From assembly GCA_025330725.1 (NCBI GenBank), contig JAIWND010000014.1, positions 558,001 to 622,000 of the forward strand: 64,000 nt of DNA. The letters run 5' to 3'. The stretch is from Chlamydoabsidia padenii. Lineage: Eukaryota; Mucoromycota; Mucoromycetes; Mucorales; Cunninghamellaceae. Below, piece by piece: positions 1 through 11,264 of this stretch; the stretch's first letter is position 1; each line of letters opens with the position of its first letter. Made by a program: the position numbers and the translations under genes. A model generated the notes under the pieces. It was not told where the DNA came from and did not search any database. It was given only the letters and a program-made list of their open reading frames with translations.

Positions 1-139
1 CCTATTCTATAGACGGCTCATTCTCTCTCTCTATTTTTTTTTTTTTTTTAATATCATAGTGCCAAAGTCATTCCATTGGTTGCCACGAAGATTCAACAAC
101 ACTCTTCCAGCATTCTTAGAACCTCAACCTCAAACAACG

Positions 140-686
140 ATGGATCAACAACATGATGCTATTCGCCATCCTAGACCTCATCGACTATCATTATCTTCCT
201 TGTCCTCCATCTCAACTGATGGCTCCTCTGAAGATGACCATTATACACCACTTCATCGGGACTTATCAAGCGACTACTTTGATTCTCCTCTTTTGGGAAA
301 ACAAGAGCAAGAACAACAACAGTATAGAAACATCCAGCCTCTGCCAACCTCACCCTCACGCCAACTTGCACAAAGATATGACAACAATTTGATGACAGCG
401 AAGGATCATCAACACGTGGCAACTCATCCTTCAAGCACTGCACACATTGATTTACTATCACCACGATCATCCATAGACAACCCCACGGATCCAACTTCCG
501 ATGCCGACTCATCTCCTTCGCCATCATCACCTGTACCTTCTTCTCTGTTGACCTTTTGGGCATCACCTACTTCTATCAGTAATGAACAGCAACATGGGTT
601 TGTGACAAAAAATGCGCATATTAAGCGACCTCGAAATGCATGGATTCATGTAAGTATTTGGGGAGGATAGACAATACCTAATTAAC

Positions 687-728
<42 letters not shown>

Positions 729-928
729 GTTTCGATGTTACTTTGGCCAATCATTGAAAGCAAAAGATCCCACTATTCGCGCCGAAGAAATCTCAAAGTA
801 AGTCAAAATAATAAGGGGGAGGGGGGCTGGACCAAAAGGGGAAAAGGAGGTCAAAGGTATAAAAAAGGAGAACTAAAAGTATATCAAAATGCATGGATAT
901 TTATTTTAACGATCTGTTTATAATTAAC

Positions 929-964
<36 letters not shown>

Positions 965-1207
965 TGTAGGCGTGCTTCGGAATACTGGTCCCGTTTGACA
1001 AGTAAACAAAAGAAACCATGGCATGTTATGGCGGAACAAGAAAAACTCGCTCATCAAGAAGCTTTTCCTGATTATCGATACCGTCCTAAACGTGCATTAC
1101 CAAAATCGGTTGTCTTGGCTTATCCTTCTTCAACACCTTCACATCCTTTGGCTTCTACTTCTCGATATGAATTGGACAAGTGTAGCAAAAAGTTTAGATT
1201 AGCTTAG
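140..1207 (+). CDS. HMG-box (MATA_HMG-like) DNA-binding protein
   Basis: Exons 140-649, 730-797, 970-1207 give 271 aa. Seen: a low-complexity Ser/Pro/His/Gln-rich first half, then one HMG box at about residues 162-232, starting KRPRNAWIHFRCYFG and containing the second-helix segment ASEYWSRLTSKQKKPW. Both introns lie inside the box, and joining the exons restores it without a frame break. Family knowledge: such boxes bind the DNA minor groove and occur in fungal transcription factors, including mating-type regulators. The start is the first ATG of the open frame. The frame stays open upstream, and a T-rich tract ending in TAG at position 59 looks like an acceptor, so a 5' exon may lie outside the window. 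The flanking genes are not those of the Mucorales sex locus, so no mating role is claimed. Which target genes it controls cannot be seen. Confidence 0.8.
691..728. repeat. CT microsatellite in HMG gene intron 1
   Basis: Run of CT dinucleotides forming the acceptor tract of the first intron, directly before TTAG. Confidence 0.9.
931..964. repeat. ATT microsatellite in HMG gene intron 2
   Basis: About eleven ATT units directly ahead of the acceptor TTGTAG. Confidence 0.9.
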
Positions 1208-1616
1208 GTTTATAGAATCCCCGTTTCATGATTCTCTCTCTCTCTCTCTCTCTTTTTTTTTTTTTATATAGATATCTATACCCCTCCCAACCCCTACAAA
1301 CAACAACATCAACTCACTCACTTTATAGCATGAATCACACAATGTCCATATATTCCCCTTCACCCTCACCCTCCATCTTCACATCACTCTCTGCATTAGC
1401 TCTTATAGTTGTCTTTTATGTTTTTTATGAATATAACAATAAATCTCCTTGGTTTGGACTTTTTTTTTTCTTAAAAAAGGAGGGGAGTAGACTTTGACTG
1501 CATAGGTGGCAACAGGACCTTGTTTGTTGTTATAATGGATTGTTTTTTAATGGCTGGGTGATCTGTATATATAACAAACATACAATAAGGTGCGATATAA
1601 ATAGGAAGGCACGTGT

Positions 1617-1630
1617 GGCGGGATTTGAAA
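1617..1630 (+). promoter_or_regulatory. CGGGATTTGAA element, intergenic
   Basis: GGCGGGATTTGAAA, a perfect copy of the element. It lies about 680 bp before the chitin deacetylase start, too far to be confident about its target. Confidence 0.4.
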
Positions 1631-1883
1631 TAGGGGAAAAGGATCGACATCCTTTCATCGTCGACACAAAATGCGCATGTGACATAGTGGCAAATAATAA
1701 AACTAAGCTGATTGTTATGGATCCTATTTATATACTATACTCCCCATCATAATATATGCTGGGTGCATGTGCCATACCTATAAGAGAGAGAAAAAGAGAG
1801 ATGACAATCCGTGTCTCATATATAACCCATAAATCGTCTTTTCCGACTTTATTACCAAAAAAGTTACATTATGGTTTGATCTG

Positions 1884-1916
<33 letters not shown>

Positions 1917-2160
1917 CAAATAAAAAAAGTAAATATAAACAGCTCCTCTCTCTATCAAAAAATGATGAAGAAGGCTCCTTTTTTCAAGGAGGTATCAAAG
2001 TTTGGAAGATTCAAAAAAAAAACAGCTTTTCAGAATAAAGAGCTGTGTAACAAATAACGACTTGTTGGAAGCAGGTAAACTTTCTTTTACTTGTTGCCTT
2101 TACCCGGCTCTGCTATTGTCTGCCAAGGTGGTGATCATCATGGATCGGCGTTTCAAAAAA

Positions 2161-2172
2161 TCGGGATTTCAA
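2161..2172 (+). promoter_or_regulatory. CGGGATTT element before chitin deacetylase
   Basis: TCGGGATTTCAA lies about 140 bp before the ATG at 2311, followed by a long C/T-rich tract. It departs from the consensus at one A position. Confidence 0.4.
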
Positions 2173-2310
2173 GTTTTTATAAAATCCATCTTTTTTCCTT
2201 TTTCCTTTTCTTCCTTTCTTCTTCCTTCCAAACTTTTTTCTTCTTCTTTTTTTTTTTTTTTTTTGAGGCAACGCCTTTTTTTTATACATAATCTTTATTC
2301 CATTGTCATT

Positions 2311-3879
2311 ATGATAAATTACATATTACCATCACTAATTGCAGCAATAGGTGTTGTTCTTGCACAATCATCCACTTCTCCAGCATCCGTGTCAGCACCA
2401 GCAACCGGCACGCCCACAGGCACACCCACTACAGGCTCAGCCATGGCACAATCTTCACCAGCATGGTTAGCCGATGTCACACCTTTACCTGGCAATGTAC
2501 AATCCTATCCTACCAGTGCACAAGTACCTACTGGACCATTTACAGGCACCAACATCACCTTGCAAGGCTATCCTCCTGTCTGGAAATCCCCACCCACTGA
2601 TTCTCCTCAAGTCCAAGCAGCTTTCAAATCCATCAACTGGGAATTGGTGCCCAACAGCACGGTACGAACAGCAAACAAGGATGGGACTCCAAACATGTCT
2701 GGTTACGAAAGCTCAGACCCTGATTGTTGGTGGTCGGCGACAGGTTGTACTACACCCAAGCATGAACATGTGGAACCTGATACCCTTAATTGTCCCGTAG
2801 TTGGTGATTGGGGCTTGGTAAGTTACTAAATCAACCTAATCAAGAAAAAAGTTTGACTTGACTTTTTTTTTTTTTTTCCTAGACTTATGATGATGGACCT
2901 CTTACTTCGGAAGCAGGTGAATGGGCCGAGCCTCACCTTTATGATTTTTTGGCCCAGCATAATCAAAAGGCAGCTTTGTTTTGTAAGTAAAATCATACAT
3001 AAATGGAAGAAATAATGATATCAAATGACAATGTACTAACCCACCAACCCCCTCCCCTCCTTTTTTTTTTGTTATGCACCTTTTTGCAGATATCGGAAGT
3101 AATACGATAACCGCTCCTCAAGCAGCGCAAAGAGCTCTTGCCGATGGTCATACTCTGTGTGTACATACCTGGAGTCATCCTGCAATGACAACACAATCCA
3201 ATGAACAAATTGTAGCTGAACTCTATTGGACTCTGCGCGCAATCAAAGAAGTGACTGGGGTGACTACACGATGCTGGCGACCTCCTTATGGTGATGTGGA
3301 TGATCGGGTTCGAGCAATTGCTAATCAAATGGGTCTGACCACCGTACTTTGGGATGAAGATACTGATGATTGGAATATGCCAGGTAGGTAGGAAAAAAAA
3401 AAAAGTGTGACCTATCACTCACTTTTTTTTTTTTACTTTCTGTAGGTTCCGGCGGTGGTAATCTCTCTCCCGAAACAGTCGATGGTTACTTTGAAAAATG
3501 GATCTCTGCACGCAAAAATGGCACCGACAATCAAAGTGGACATATTATTTTGCAACATGAATTGAACGATGCTACAGTCACCATGGCGGAAAAATGGCTT
3601 CCTCAGATCCAACAAGTCTTCCGGGTTGTGCCTTATAACCAATGCATGAATGTGTCTAATCCTTATTGGGAAACCAGCTTTGTATACCCCACTGATGCTA
3701 ATCCTCATCCATCAAACATAACGACTACTTCCTCGGTGATTGCTTCTGCTACCAACAGTGCTGCTGTTGCTGGCGCCACTTCGACTGCACTCACTTCAGG
3801 GGCAACTTCTTTACCCCGCCTTCCTTATTCAATCCCCGCCGTACCCCTTCTTTTGATGGGTGCTGCTTACTTGTTGTAA
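2311..3879 (+). CDS. Chitin deacetylase, polysaccharide deacetylase family, probably GPI-anchored
   Basis: Exons 2311-2817, 2883-2982, 3090-3383, 3446-3879 give 444 aa. The product should remove acetyl groups from chitin to make chitosan at the wall. Seen: signal peptide at residues 1-19 (ATG chosen because it gives this peptide), a Thr/Ser/Pro-rich segment, then a NodB homology domain with TYDDGP at 170-175 (catalytic Asp and metal Asp), HTWSH at 228-232 (metal His pair), RPPYGD at 266-271, and a late LQHE motif. The C-terminus is Ser/Thr/Ala-rich and ends in a hydrophobic tail, as expected for GPI attachment. All metal and catalytic motifs are intact. An intron falls directly before the first catalytic motif. 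Chitosan-rich walls are typical of Mucorales, which fits. Substrate specificity is inferred from the family. Confidence 0.93.
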
Positions 3880-4334
3880 TTCTTCCATTTGATAGTGTGT
3901 TTATCTTTTTATCTCTTTTTGTATCATGTATGTGTTTAGGAATATTTCTTTTTACCCTTTTGTGTACCCTTTATTTTACCAATAAAAATCTCTTTTATCA
4001 TGCATGTTGTATGATCTTTGTATTCAAACATTTTACCCTTCCTTTTTTACATGTCACTAGTATTTTATTTGCATGGCAATATATATATATATATATATAT
4101 AAATGCATCTATATGCTGTTGTAAGATGATCCATCCAATGCATCTAACCACAATCATAGTGAATATCATTTTCAATTGGCGCTCTTTGTCGGGATGTGAA
4201 ATAATTGGATCCTCCTATCTGCCAAGGTTTGGACTTTCTCATATTTTTGTTCTTCCTCTTCTTCTTCTTTATTCCAGTCTCCCACAAACAATCTCTCTCA
4301 CTTTCTCTATTCCAAACATTACTGTCCTCTACCA
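3880..4334. other. Intergenic with (AT)n run and promoter of SCYL2 gene
   Basis: Contains a likely poly(A) signal AATAAA near 3980 for the deacetylase, an AT dinucleotide run at about 4079-4101, a variant promoter-like element GTCGGGATGTGAAAT at 4189-4203 about 130 bp before the next ATG, and a C/T-rich leader. Confidence 0.5.
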
Positions 4335-7300
4335 ATGAGTTCAGCCTTTTATTCCTTTATCAATTCCTTGACCAATTCTATCACTTCCCGATATGACATT
4401 AAACAACAAATATCAACTGCTGGACTATGGAAGATCTATGATGGTGTTCACAAAACCACACACAACAAGGTCGCCATCTTTGTATCCTTTTTTTATTTAT
4501 TTATAAATATATATATTGTACTAACATATTGTCAATATTGAACATCCAGTTGCTATAATCAATCCTTGACCGTTTACTTGCTTCTTATATAGATCTTTGA
4601 CAAAAAGTCCTTGGACTCGACCTTCAAACGTGACCGTGGTGCATCAAAAGCAGATACAGATAAAGTGAACGAACTGTTGAAAAAAGAGGTATACCAAAAG
4701 ACTGTTGGAAAAGGTGGGGCTACTAATTTACAATGTGTTTAATGTAGGCTAGTAATCTTGCTAGGCTGAGGCATCCTTCCATCTTACAAGTGGTTGAACC
4801 CTTGTCTGAATCCAGGTCCTCTATTGCGTTTGCCACTGAACCTTTGACTGGCAACTTGGCTCATTTGGTGAAAAAAGCACAAAGTTACTCCTCTCATGAT
4901 GACCATTCCGGATACGATCTTGATGAACTGGAGGTAAGTAGTAGGAGAGGGGTAACAAAAAAAAAAAAAAAAAAAGACCATACTGACTATCCCTCTTTTA
5001 TCATATAGATTCAAAAAGGATTACTACAGGTGGCAAAGGCTCTCCAATTCTTAAATGATGCCAAGGTCGTACATCATAATTTAAATCCAGAGGCTATATT
5101 TGTTAATGCCAAGGTAAGTAAAAGGATGGACATCATGATAGGACACTTTTTTAACATCCCGTTTTGGTATCTTATTATTAGGGCGATTGGAAAATTGGAG
5201 GGTAAGGACATCAAAAAGATATGCAAACGATATATCTAACATCATGTATATATATATATATAGTCTTGCATTTGGTGTGTTTTTAAATCAAGGTAGTATC
5301 GAATCGGAATCCTACTTTGAATACAATGAATACCTTCCTGATCAAATACAAATCAACTTGGATTATGCAGGTAAGTCTTTAAACCCATTCATTATTGGTC
5401 TTTTTTTATTTATTTATTACTAAACTCTTATATATATATATATATATAAACTTGTAGCCCCGGAATTCGTCCTTAACAATGAAGTGACTCAAGCAAACGA
5501 TATGTTCTCTTTGGGGTGTTTGGCTTACACTATACACAACAATGGTGTCTCAATGATGCAAACATTTAACAACTTGCGAACCTACGAAAAGAAGATCCAG
5601 TCTCTCTCATCAATGGATTATAAAAACATACCTCAACACTTGCAAGGTAGAGTTGAAAGGGGATTGGATTACTTTTAGATGTATGTATCACACAACTCAT
5701 CACTTTTCATTTATGCTATAGATGTTATTCGACGATTACTTGCGCGGCACCCATCTCAACGCATAACATCCTTGGAATTCCAAAACTCGAAATATTTTGA
5801 CAACATCTTGGTCTCGACAATGAAGTTTCTCGAAAATTTCCCGGAAAAGTCAAACGAAGAGAAATCTCAATTCATGAAGGGTTTGTCTCGTATTTTGACT
5901 CAATTCCCTGAACGTGTTATGAAGAAAAAGGTAAGAATAAGAAGGGTTTATTATGTGATGAATACTAATCCAACTTGTCTATAGATTCTCCCTACTTTGT
6001 TGGAAGAACTCAAGGATCATCAACTACTGCCCTATACTTTGCCTAATATCTTCTTCATTGGACAACAATTATCTCAAAACGAATTCTGCGATGTGATCCT
6101 ACCTTCCTTGAAACCAATCTTCAGTATCCGGGATCCACCTCAAAATATGATTGTCTTGTTGGATAAGCTTGATGCCCTGCAGGAAAAGACACCACGGGAA
6201 CTATTCAGGGATGGTAAGTTTACAATTTGGAATGTAATAATTGCAAATAAACATCCTCTTTTAACTTGTCTTCTTTTATAGATGTGATGCCTTTGGTCTA
6301 CTCGGCTTTGGAAAACCCGGCCGTGATAGTCCAAGAAAAGGCTTTGCGAATTGTGCCTTCTCTTTGTGAATCATTGGATTACTCTACTGTCAAGAACTCT
6401 CTCCTTCCGCGTGTCCAGTCTCTTTTTGTGCAAACCACAGTATTATCGGTAAAAGTCAGTACTTTAATCTGCTTCCATTCTATGATTAAAGTGATAGACA
6501 AGGTAACACTCACTTTCCTTCAATTGTAAATATCATCAAACTAACCATCCTCTTCTTTGTCGATATAATTAGTATACAATGCAAGAGAAGCTGGTTCCTC
6601 TCCTCAAGAATATCAAAACTAAAGAACCTGCTGTGATGGTAAGTGGATTATAATCAAATGTGTATGAAAAACAAAACGACTCACCTTTTGATAGTTGGCT
6701 ACTTTGGCAGTATACGATGAAATGGGCAAACATCTGGATAAGGAAATTGTGGCGACTGAACTCCTACCCCAGCTCTGGAGAATGAGCTTTGGTCCACTGC
6801 TCAATGTCGATCAGGTAAGGGCACTCATTATACTTGCTCTATCAAAACTGATACTAACCCTAACTTTTAATCTTTAGTTCAAAAAGTTTATGCGGACGAT
6901 TCGGGAATTGACAACTCGGGTCGAAGAAGCACACACTCGACACTTGCAAGAAGTCAAGTCGCTTGAAGATCAAACTCGCAATGCTGGCAACAAATCCTCA
7001 GCACCTAATACAATGGACGGCAGCGGTTTGACAGATCAAGGTGATATCTCGTTCGAAGCCTTGGTGAATGGATCTGCGACAACTACCAACAATGATACCT
7101 TTGGATCCTTTCATGTCAATCCAGCAACACCCAGTAGTGGTACAACAATAAATGGCTCTGTAATGAATGATATATGGTCCGCTAGTAACAGCAATCGATC
7201 TTCTCCCATGTTATCATCTACACCGGCAAATCTATTACAACCACTGCCACCAAATTCTCCCTCTACAATGCAACCAAAACGACCATTAAGCTCTGGATGG

Positions 7301-7690
7301 GCATCACCAGTGACCTCATCACCAACTAGGGCAAACTTCGCAACCACAAACACATACCAGCAACAAACACCCAAGCCTTTGATGCCAATGTCACCACCCA
7401 CAACACTTTTCTCTTCCACACCTGCGCTTGCACCACCACCACCACCTTCAACAGCAATGGCAAGTATGTCTTTACAACAGCAACAAACAACTGGAGGACC
7501 TAATTATGCGGCTCTACGGGGCATGACACCCGTCTCACCAAATCTGCCGATCCAGCAGCAACCATCCAATCGACCATCACCCAGTTTATTGACACCGACG
7601 ACAATGAATACCAACAATACCTCCCATAGAATAAACAACAATCAGGGTCACAAGACAATGAATTTGAATTCATTCGATCCATTAGGATAA
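4335..7690 (+). CDS. SCY1/SCYL2-family pseudokinase
   Basis: Thirteen exons (4335-4481, 4593-4688, 4748-4933, 5009-5113, 5182-5201, 5264-5370, 5458-5646, 5722-5930, 5985-6213, 6282-6502, 6573-6638, 6695-6814, 6878-7690) give 835 aa. The N-terminal third is a protein-kinase fold: AIFIFDKK (beta-3 region), LRHPSILQV, a catalytic-loop region that reads VVHHNLNPEAIF instead of HRDLKxxN, then KIGG where DFG is expected, and APEF. This loss of the HRD and DFG residues marks the SCY1-like pseudokinases. A HEAT-like helical region follows (about 290-570), ending in a Gln/Asn/Pro-rich tail. The order and wording match SCYL2 (CVAK104), which acts in clathrin vesicle traffic between Golgi and endosomes. 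A 20-nt exon (5182-5201) carries the degenerate DFG region. ATP binding cannot be judged from here. Confidence 0.88.
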
Positions 7691-7775
7691 TTTGTTTACT
7701 TGTTTCAATTATTACTATTTAGAATTTTTGCTTTAAATTGTCTTAATAAAAATGTGCTACTTTATCAAAAGGATC

Positions 7776-7789
7776 GGCGGGATTTAAAA
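7776..7789 (+). promoter_or_regulatory. CGGGATTT element before COQ11
   Basis: GGCGGGATTTAAAA, ending about 77 bp before the ATG at 7866. Confidence 0.5.
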
Positions 7790-7865
7790 ATACAAAAAAA
7801 AAAATACAATATAGGGTGCGTGGTCATTACACTTGTTTGCTTTTCTTCCGTCTACTTTATTTGAC

Positions 7866-9012
7866 ATGTCTATCTCCCGTAAACTTTTAATAGTTGGTGG
7901 CTCTGGATTCCTTGGTAAAGTATTTGAAATAACGTATATACCTTGGCTCATCCTGTTTTCTCACACTTTTGCAATTAGGACAAAGCATGTGCAAGGCCGC
8001 TGCACAAAAAGGATGGCAAACGATCAGTCTCAGGTAAAGCTTTATCAACGCTGACTCGTATAAATTAACTCTATTGATATAGTCGACATGGTGAACCGGA
8101 AACATTTACAAAACAAGGAAAGCCAGCCTGGGCAAATGAAGTAAGTTTAGGAACAACTGACGAAATGTGCTAATATGGTTCTTCTTTGAATTCCATAGGT
8201 AGAATGGGCACGCGGCGATTCCTTGGATCCAGATAGCTACAAGCACTTGTTAAAGGATGTGACAAATGTGGTGCATACGGTTGGAATTATTTTGGAAAGC
8301 GACTACAAAAAGGTGGTGAACGATCCAACAGTGCTTGGTGCATTGTGTGGCGCTTCCAAGGTACTTAAAGAAGTGGTGGGTATGACTGATCGTGGTAATC
8401 CTTTGGATCCTAATAAACAAGTCGTGGGTACTTATGAATCCATCAATCGGGATACAGGTAAAATAATGTATATTACATATCAATGGTTAATTTGATCTTT
8501 TTTTTTTTTTTTTTTTTTTTTTAGCCATCACATTAGCCAAACAAGTGGCTACGATACCTACCATGGAGTCTTTTGTATATATCTCCGCAGCTGATATATT
8601 CCCTCTGATCAATCCTCGATACATCACATCCAAACGTCAAGCTGAACGATACTTGTTCTCTCGTCCTGAATTCAAATCCATTATTTTACGACCAGGTAAA
8701 GTAGAAAAAAAAAAAAAAAAAAAGGATATGAACTCATAAATGGATTTACCCTTTAATATTTTAGGGTTCATGTATAATGAACAACGAGCAGCGGCGATTC
8801 CTATTGCTAGGGCCATTCAAGTAGCTAATACAGTGACTCAACCATTTGCCAAGGGTTTATCAAGCTTACCATTCGGATCGGCTTTTACTACTCATCCGCT
8901 CTATACTGATACTGTCGCTGCTGCTGCCATGAACTCTATTGACTCGAAATCTTATGGTATCTTTGACGTGGCGGGAATTGAACATTTGGCGCATCATGGC
9001 TCTACTTTTTGA
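7866..9012 (+). CDS. COQ11: Coq11-like atypical short-chain dehydrogenase (ubiquinone biosynthesis)
   Basis: Exons 7866-7914, 7979-8033, 8083-8140, 8199-8457, 8525-8695, 8765-9012 give 279 aa. Seen: an N-terminal Rossmann motif GGSGFLG within the first 17 residues, TNVVHTVGIILE, FVYISA, a YITSKRQAE segment that supplies the Tyr-x-x-x-Lys style pair, and RPGFMYNEQRAA. This order and wording match yeast Coq11 (YLR290C), a mitochondrial NAD(P)-binding protein linked to the coenzyme Q synthesis complex. The first Gly-rich motif is split by an intron whose removal restores it. The N-terminus is short with no obvious long presequence, as in the yeast protein. NDUFA9-like complex I subunits are the nearest alternative, but the length and the RPGFM region favour Coq11. 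Confidence 0.85.
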
Positions 9013-9914
9013 TTGGTTTGTCTTTAATGCATACTCCGTTTTACATCACTCTCTTCTCTCATTTTATTTTTTTATTACTCTCATCAATAAAATCAAACCT
9101 TTTGACATCCATGCAACGATCTCCTCTACACCAAACTCTTAACTTTGCAGCAGCACAAAGCTACCCCTGCTTGTCATCACTTGACAAATCTACATCCACT
9201 GCGATTGCTACATTTACTTTGGGTCGTTGAATCTAGGGAAGGGGGATACAATTGGAGTGGAGGCATATTGATACTATCAAGATAACAAGGATATTGATGA
9301 TCATACCACAGGCGATGAAAATATTGATACTTGGACGACAATCAGAATAAATTACCAACATAAAGTAGATCAAAAAGGTGTCCACTCTGAACGAATGATG
9401 CATCTACACTATATGAATACCATGATTGACTCAAGTCCCTGCGTTTACAAACCTACACCGACACTCTACAATAGTTGATTAGAATAGATAATACTGTATT
9501 TGTTAATTACTTTTAATAATAAATTACAAGGTTGCATATCATTAACAATAGTATCAACTATGCCTCATCACCGAATCGCAATAACTTTTTCAAAAACATG
9601 GTACCAGTAAAGTAAAATTTTAACTACCAGTTTTAGGTCTTAAAAGAGCACTTGTTGGATTTGCATTAGTCGGGATTTGAATATTGGCTGGTGGTCATAA
9701 CGTATACTGATTTAATAGCTAGAGTATACAGTATATCACACTGACAATCTCCCCAAAGACATAGTCGGAGTTTAATCATCACACCGATGCATGAATCACA
9801 TCAAGGCCGGATTTTAATCAAGTTTATTTTATTACAAGTGAGTTTAAACACAAAGCTACATAACATACAATAAATACAACTAATATAACGCGTAAAAAAA
9901 AAAAAAAGACTATT
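9013..9914. other. Intergenic
   Basis: Nothing coding seen. Holds a likely COQ11 poly(A) signal (CAATAAAAT near 9087) and one copy of the recurrent element, GTCGGGATTTGAAT, at 9669-9682, with no gene start within 300 bp of it. Confidence 0.5.
9669..9682 (+). promoter_or_regulatory. CGGGATTTGAA element, orphan
   Basis: GTCGGGATTTGAAT with no recognised start nearby. It may mark an unseen transcript or a dead promoter. Confidence 0.3.
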
Positions 9915-10286
9915 CTAAAAACCAGTCAAGACCAGATTACTGTATTTGCTGAGCATTTGATTACAGGTGTCATTCGTAGCAACACAAGTTTCTTCAGCGA
10001 GACAAGAGGCACCTTGAGGAATCATTTTAATATTAACACCAGCAATACCCACCATGTTATTTGCTTCTTTCCCTACCATCACCAAAGAGGGAATAACCAT
10101 CTTCTGTAGCATATCCCCCACCAATTGTACACCTTTGATCACCCAAGCCAAGTCCACGCAGTCTAACAAAAAAAAAAACTAGGACACTATTCCAAACATA
10201 ATTTGGTTAGAATATCATATCATCATTCACCGACTCTTTTTCTTACCCTGCCGTACCTTGCGCAAGAGTTTGTTGATGTCGACCAT
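9915..10286 (-). CDS. Small two-exon protein of unknown function, 95 aa
   Basis: Exons 10286-10247 and 10162-9915, read on the minus strand, give 95 aa starting MVDINKLLRKVRQDCVDLAW. The intron has a GTAAG donor and a T-rich TTGTTAG acceptor, and splicing keeps the frame. I do not recognise the family. Visible: an amphipathic first 25 residues, a long aliphatic stretch (about 20-60), and four cysteines, three of them clustered (SCLAEETCVATNDTC). No clear signal peptide with this start. An in-frame stop lies 18 bases upstream of the ATG, so either this is the start or an upstream exon joins in. The upstream DNA (10290-10700) contains further donor- and acceptor-like sites and a reverse-orientation copy of the recurrent element at 10817-10830, which suggests spliced 5' leader exons. 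Coding status rests on frame and splice fit only. Confidence 0.55.
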
Positions 10287-11264
10287 GTAAGAGTATTTGA
10301 CTTACTTGAATAGACAAAGATCATTGTTTAGTGATGAGTCAAAAGTCGTTTTGCCAGGTGAGGTTACAACTACCTTACTTGTAATGAGGAAGAGACAATC
10401 GAGATGCTAAAGTCAAAGGTGCAAAGAGGAATTCGTGTTGGCCTTTTCACAGCATTACTTCAATATTTTCGCTTCAGCATGCTTCTTGAGTGGTATCTAC
10501 AAGATATATAAAAAAAAAAGTGGTTAATCTTTGAGCAAAGAAGCAGTTATCTTTTCTTACCTTTGGTCAAAGATTGATATAAAGTAGTCTACGGTCCGAT
10601 AAGGATTAGTGATCGTCCATAGGTGTGTGATATAACTAATTAAAGAAGAGGTGTTAATCAAACAAAGTAAACGTTCAAGTCGAGTAGATTAATGTGGATC
10701 TGAGAGTGGGAAGAATTTTTTATTTATTTATAAAAATTGAGCCACGTGTCAATGGAGGGACGGTGGGAAGAAAGAGAGGGAAATGTTTCAAAAGAAATCC
10801 CATTCCATCATCTTCATTTTCAAACCCCGCGTGCGACTCAATAGACAACCCCAGCTTTCTCATGCTCATAACTCATGATGTAACCCACATCTGATTTCAT
10901 CATTGAAAGGTGAAATCAAATCGAAGTTTCTGTGCATCACTTGCATAATATGATTCAAGCTGTATGCTTTGCAACAAGTGCATGGCATCGCAATGACAGC
11001 TCCGGAAGAAAGCCGAAGACGAAAAAGGAAATCATGCTCCCCCCCTCTTTTTGAATACCCGCATTGGTGAGCAGAAGACGATGGATACATAATAGAAGAA
11101 ATCATTTTTATTTGAATGGAGGGAATGTATATGATATGTATAATACTTTTACATTTCATATAATATATATAACAATAAACAAAAGTAGCAGTAAAACTAA
11201 AAGGATTATGTATGATAAAACTAGACTAGTATTTTGGGGGGGGGAAGAATGTACACATAACTGA
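10287..11264. other. Intergenic, probable 5' leader of the 95-aa gene
   Basis: No protein gene seen. On the minus strand there are splice-like signals (a GTAAG donor near 10555, acceptor-like TAG near 10500, another donor near 10304), but joined exons give no long frame. A CACGTG core sits at 10743-10748. Confidence 0.4.
10817..10830 (-). promoter_or_regulatory. CGGGGTTTGAAAA element (reverse)
   Basis: TTTTCAAACCCCGC on the plus strand, about 530 bp upstream of the 95-aa gene's ATG. It may be the promoter of a transcript with 5' leader introns. Confidence 0.35.

Larger units (their letters stand above)
1208..2310. other. Intergenic, HMG gene to chitin deacetylase
   Basis: No gene seen. It holds a CT run (about 1232-1252), a T run of about 30 (1887-1916), one copy of the recurrent promoter-like element at 1617-1630 and another at 2161-2172. 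Short open frames here are low-complexity pyrimidine translations. Confidence 0.6.

Noticed and set aside
140..1207. HMG-box gene as a sex-locus (sexM/sexP) gene
   Set aside because: Mucorales sex loci are flanked by a triose-phosphate transporter and an RNA helicase gene. The right neighbour here is a chitin deacetylase; the left side is outside the window.
1228..1497. 89-codon frame after the HMG gene
   Set aside because: Begins in a CT run and is mostly Ser/Leu/Phe low complexity; lies in the 3' flank.
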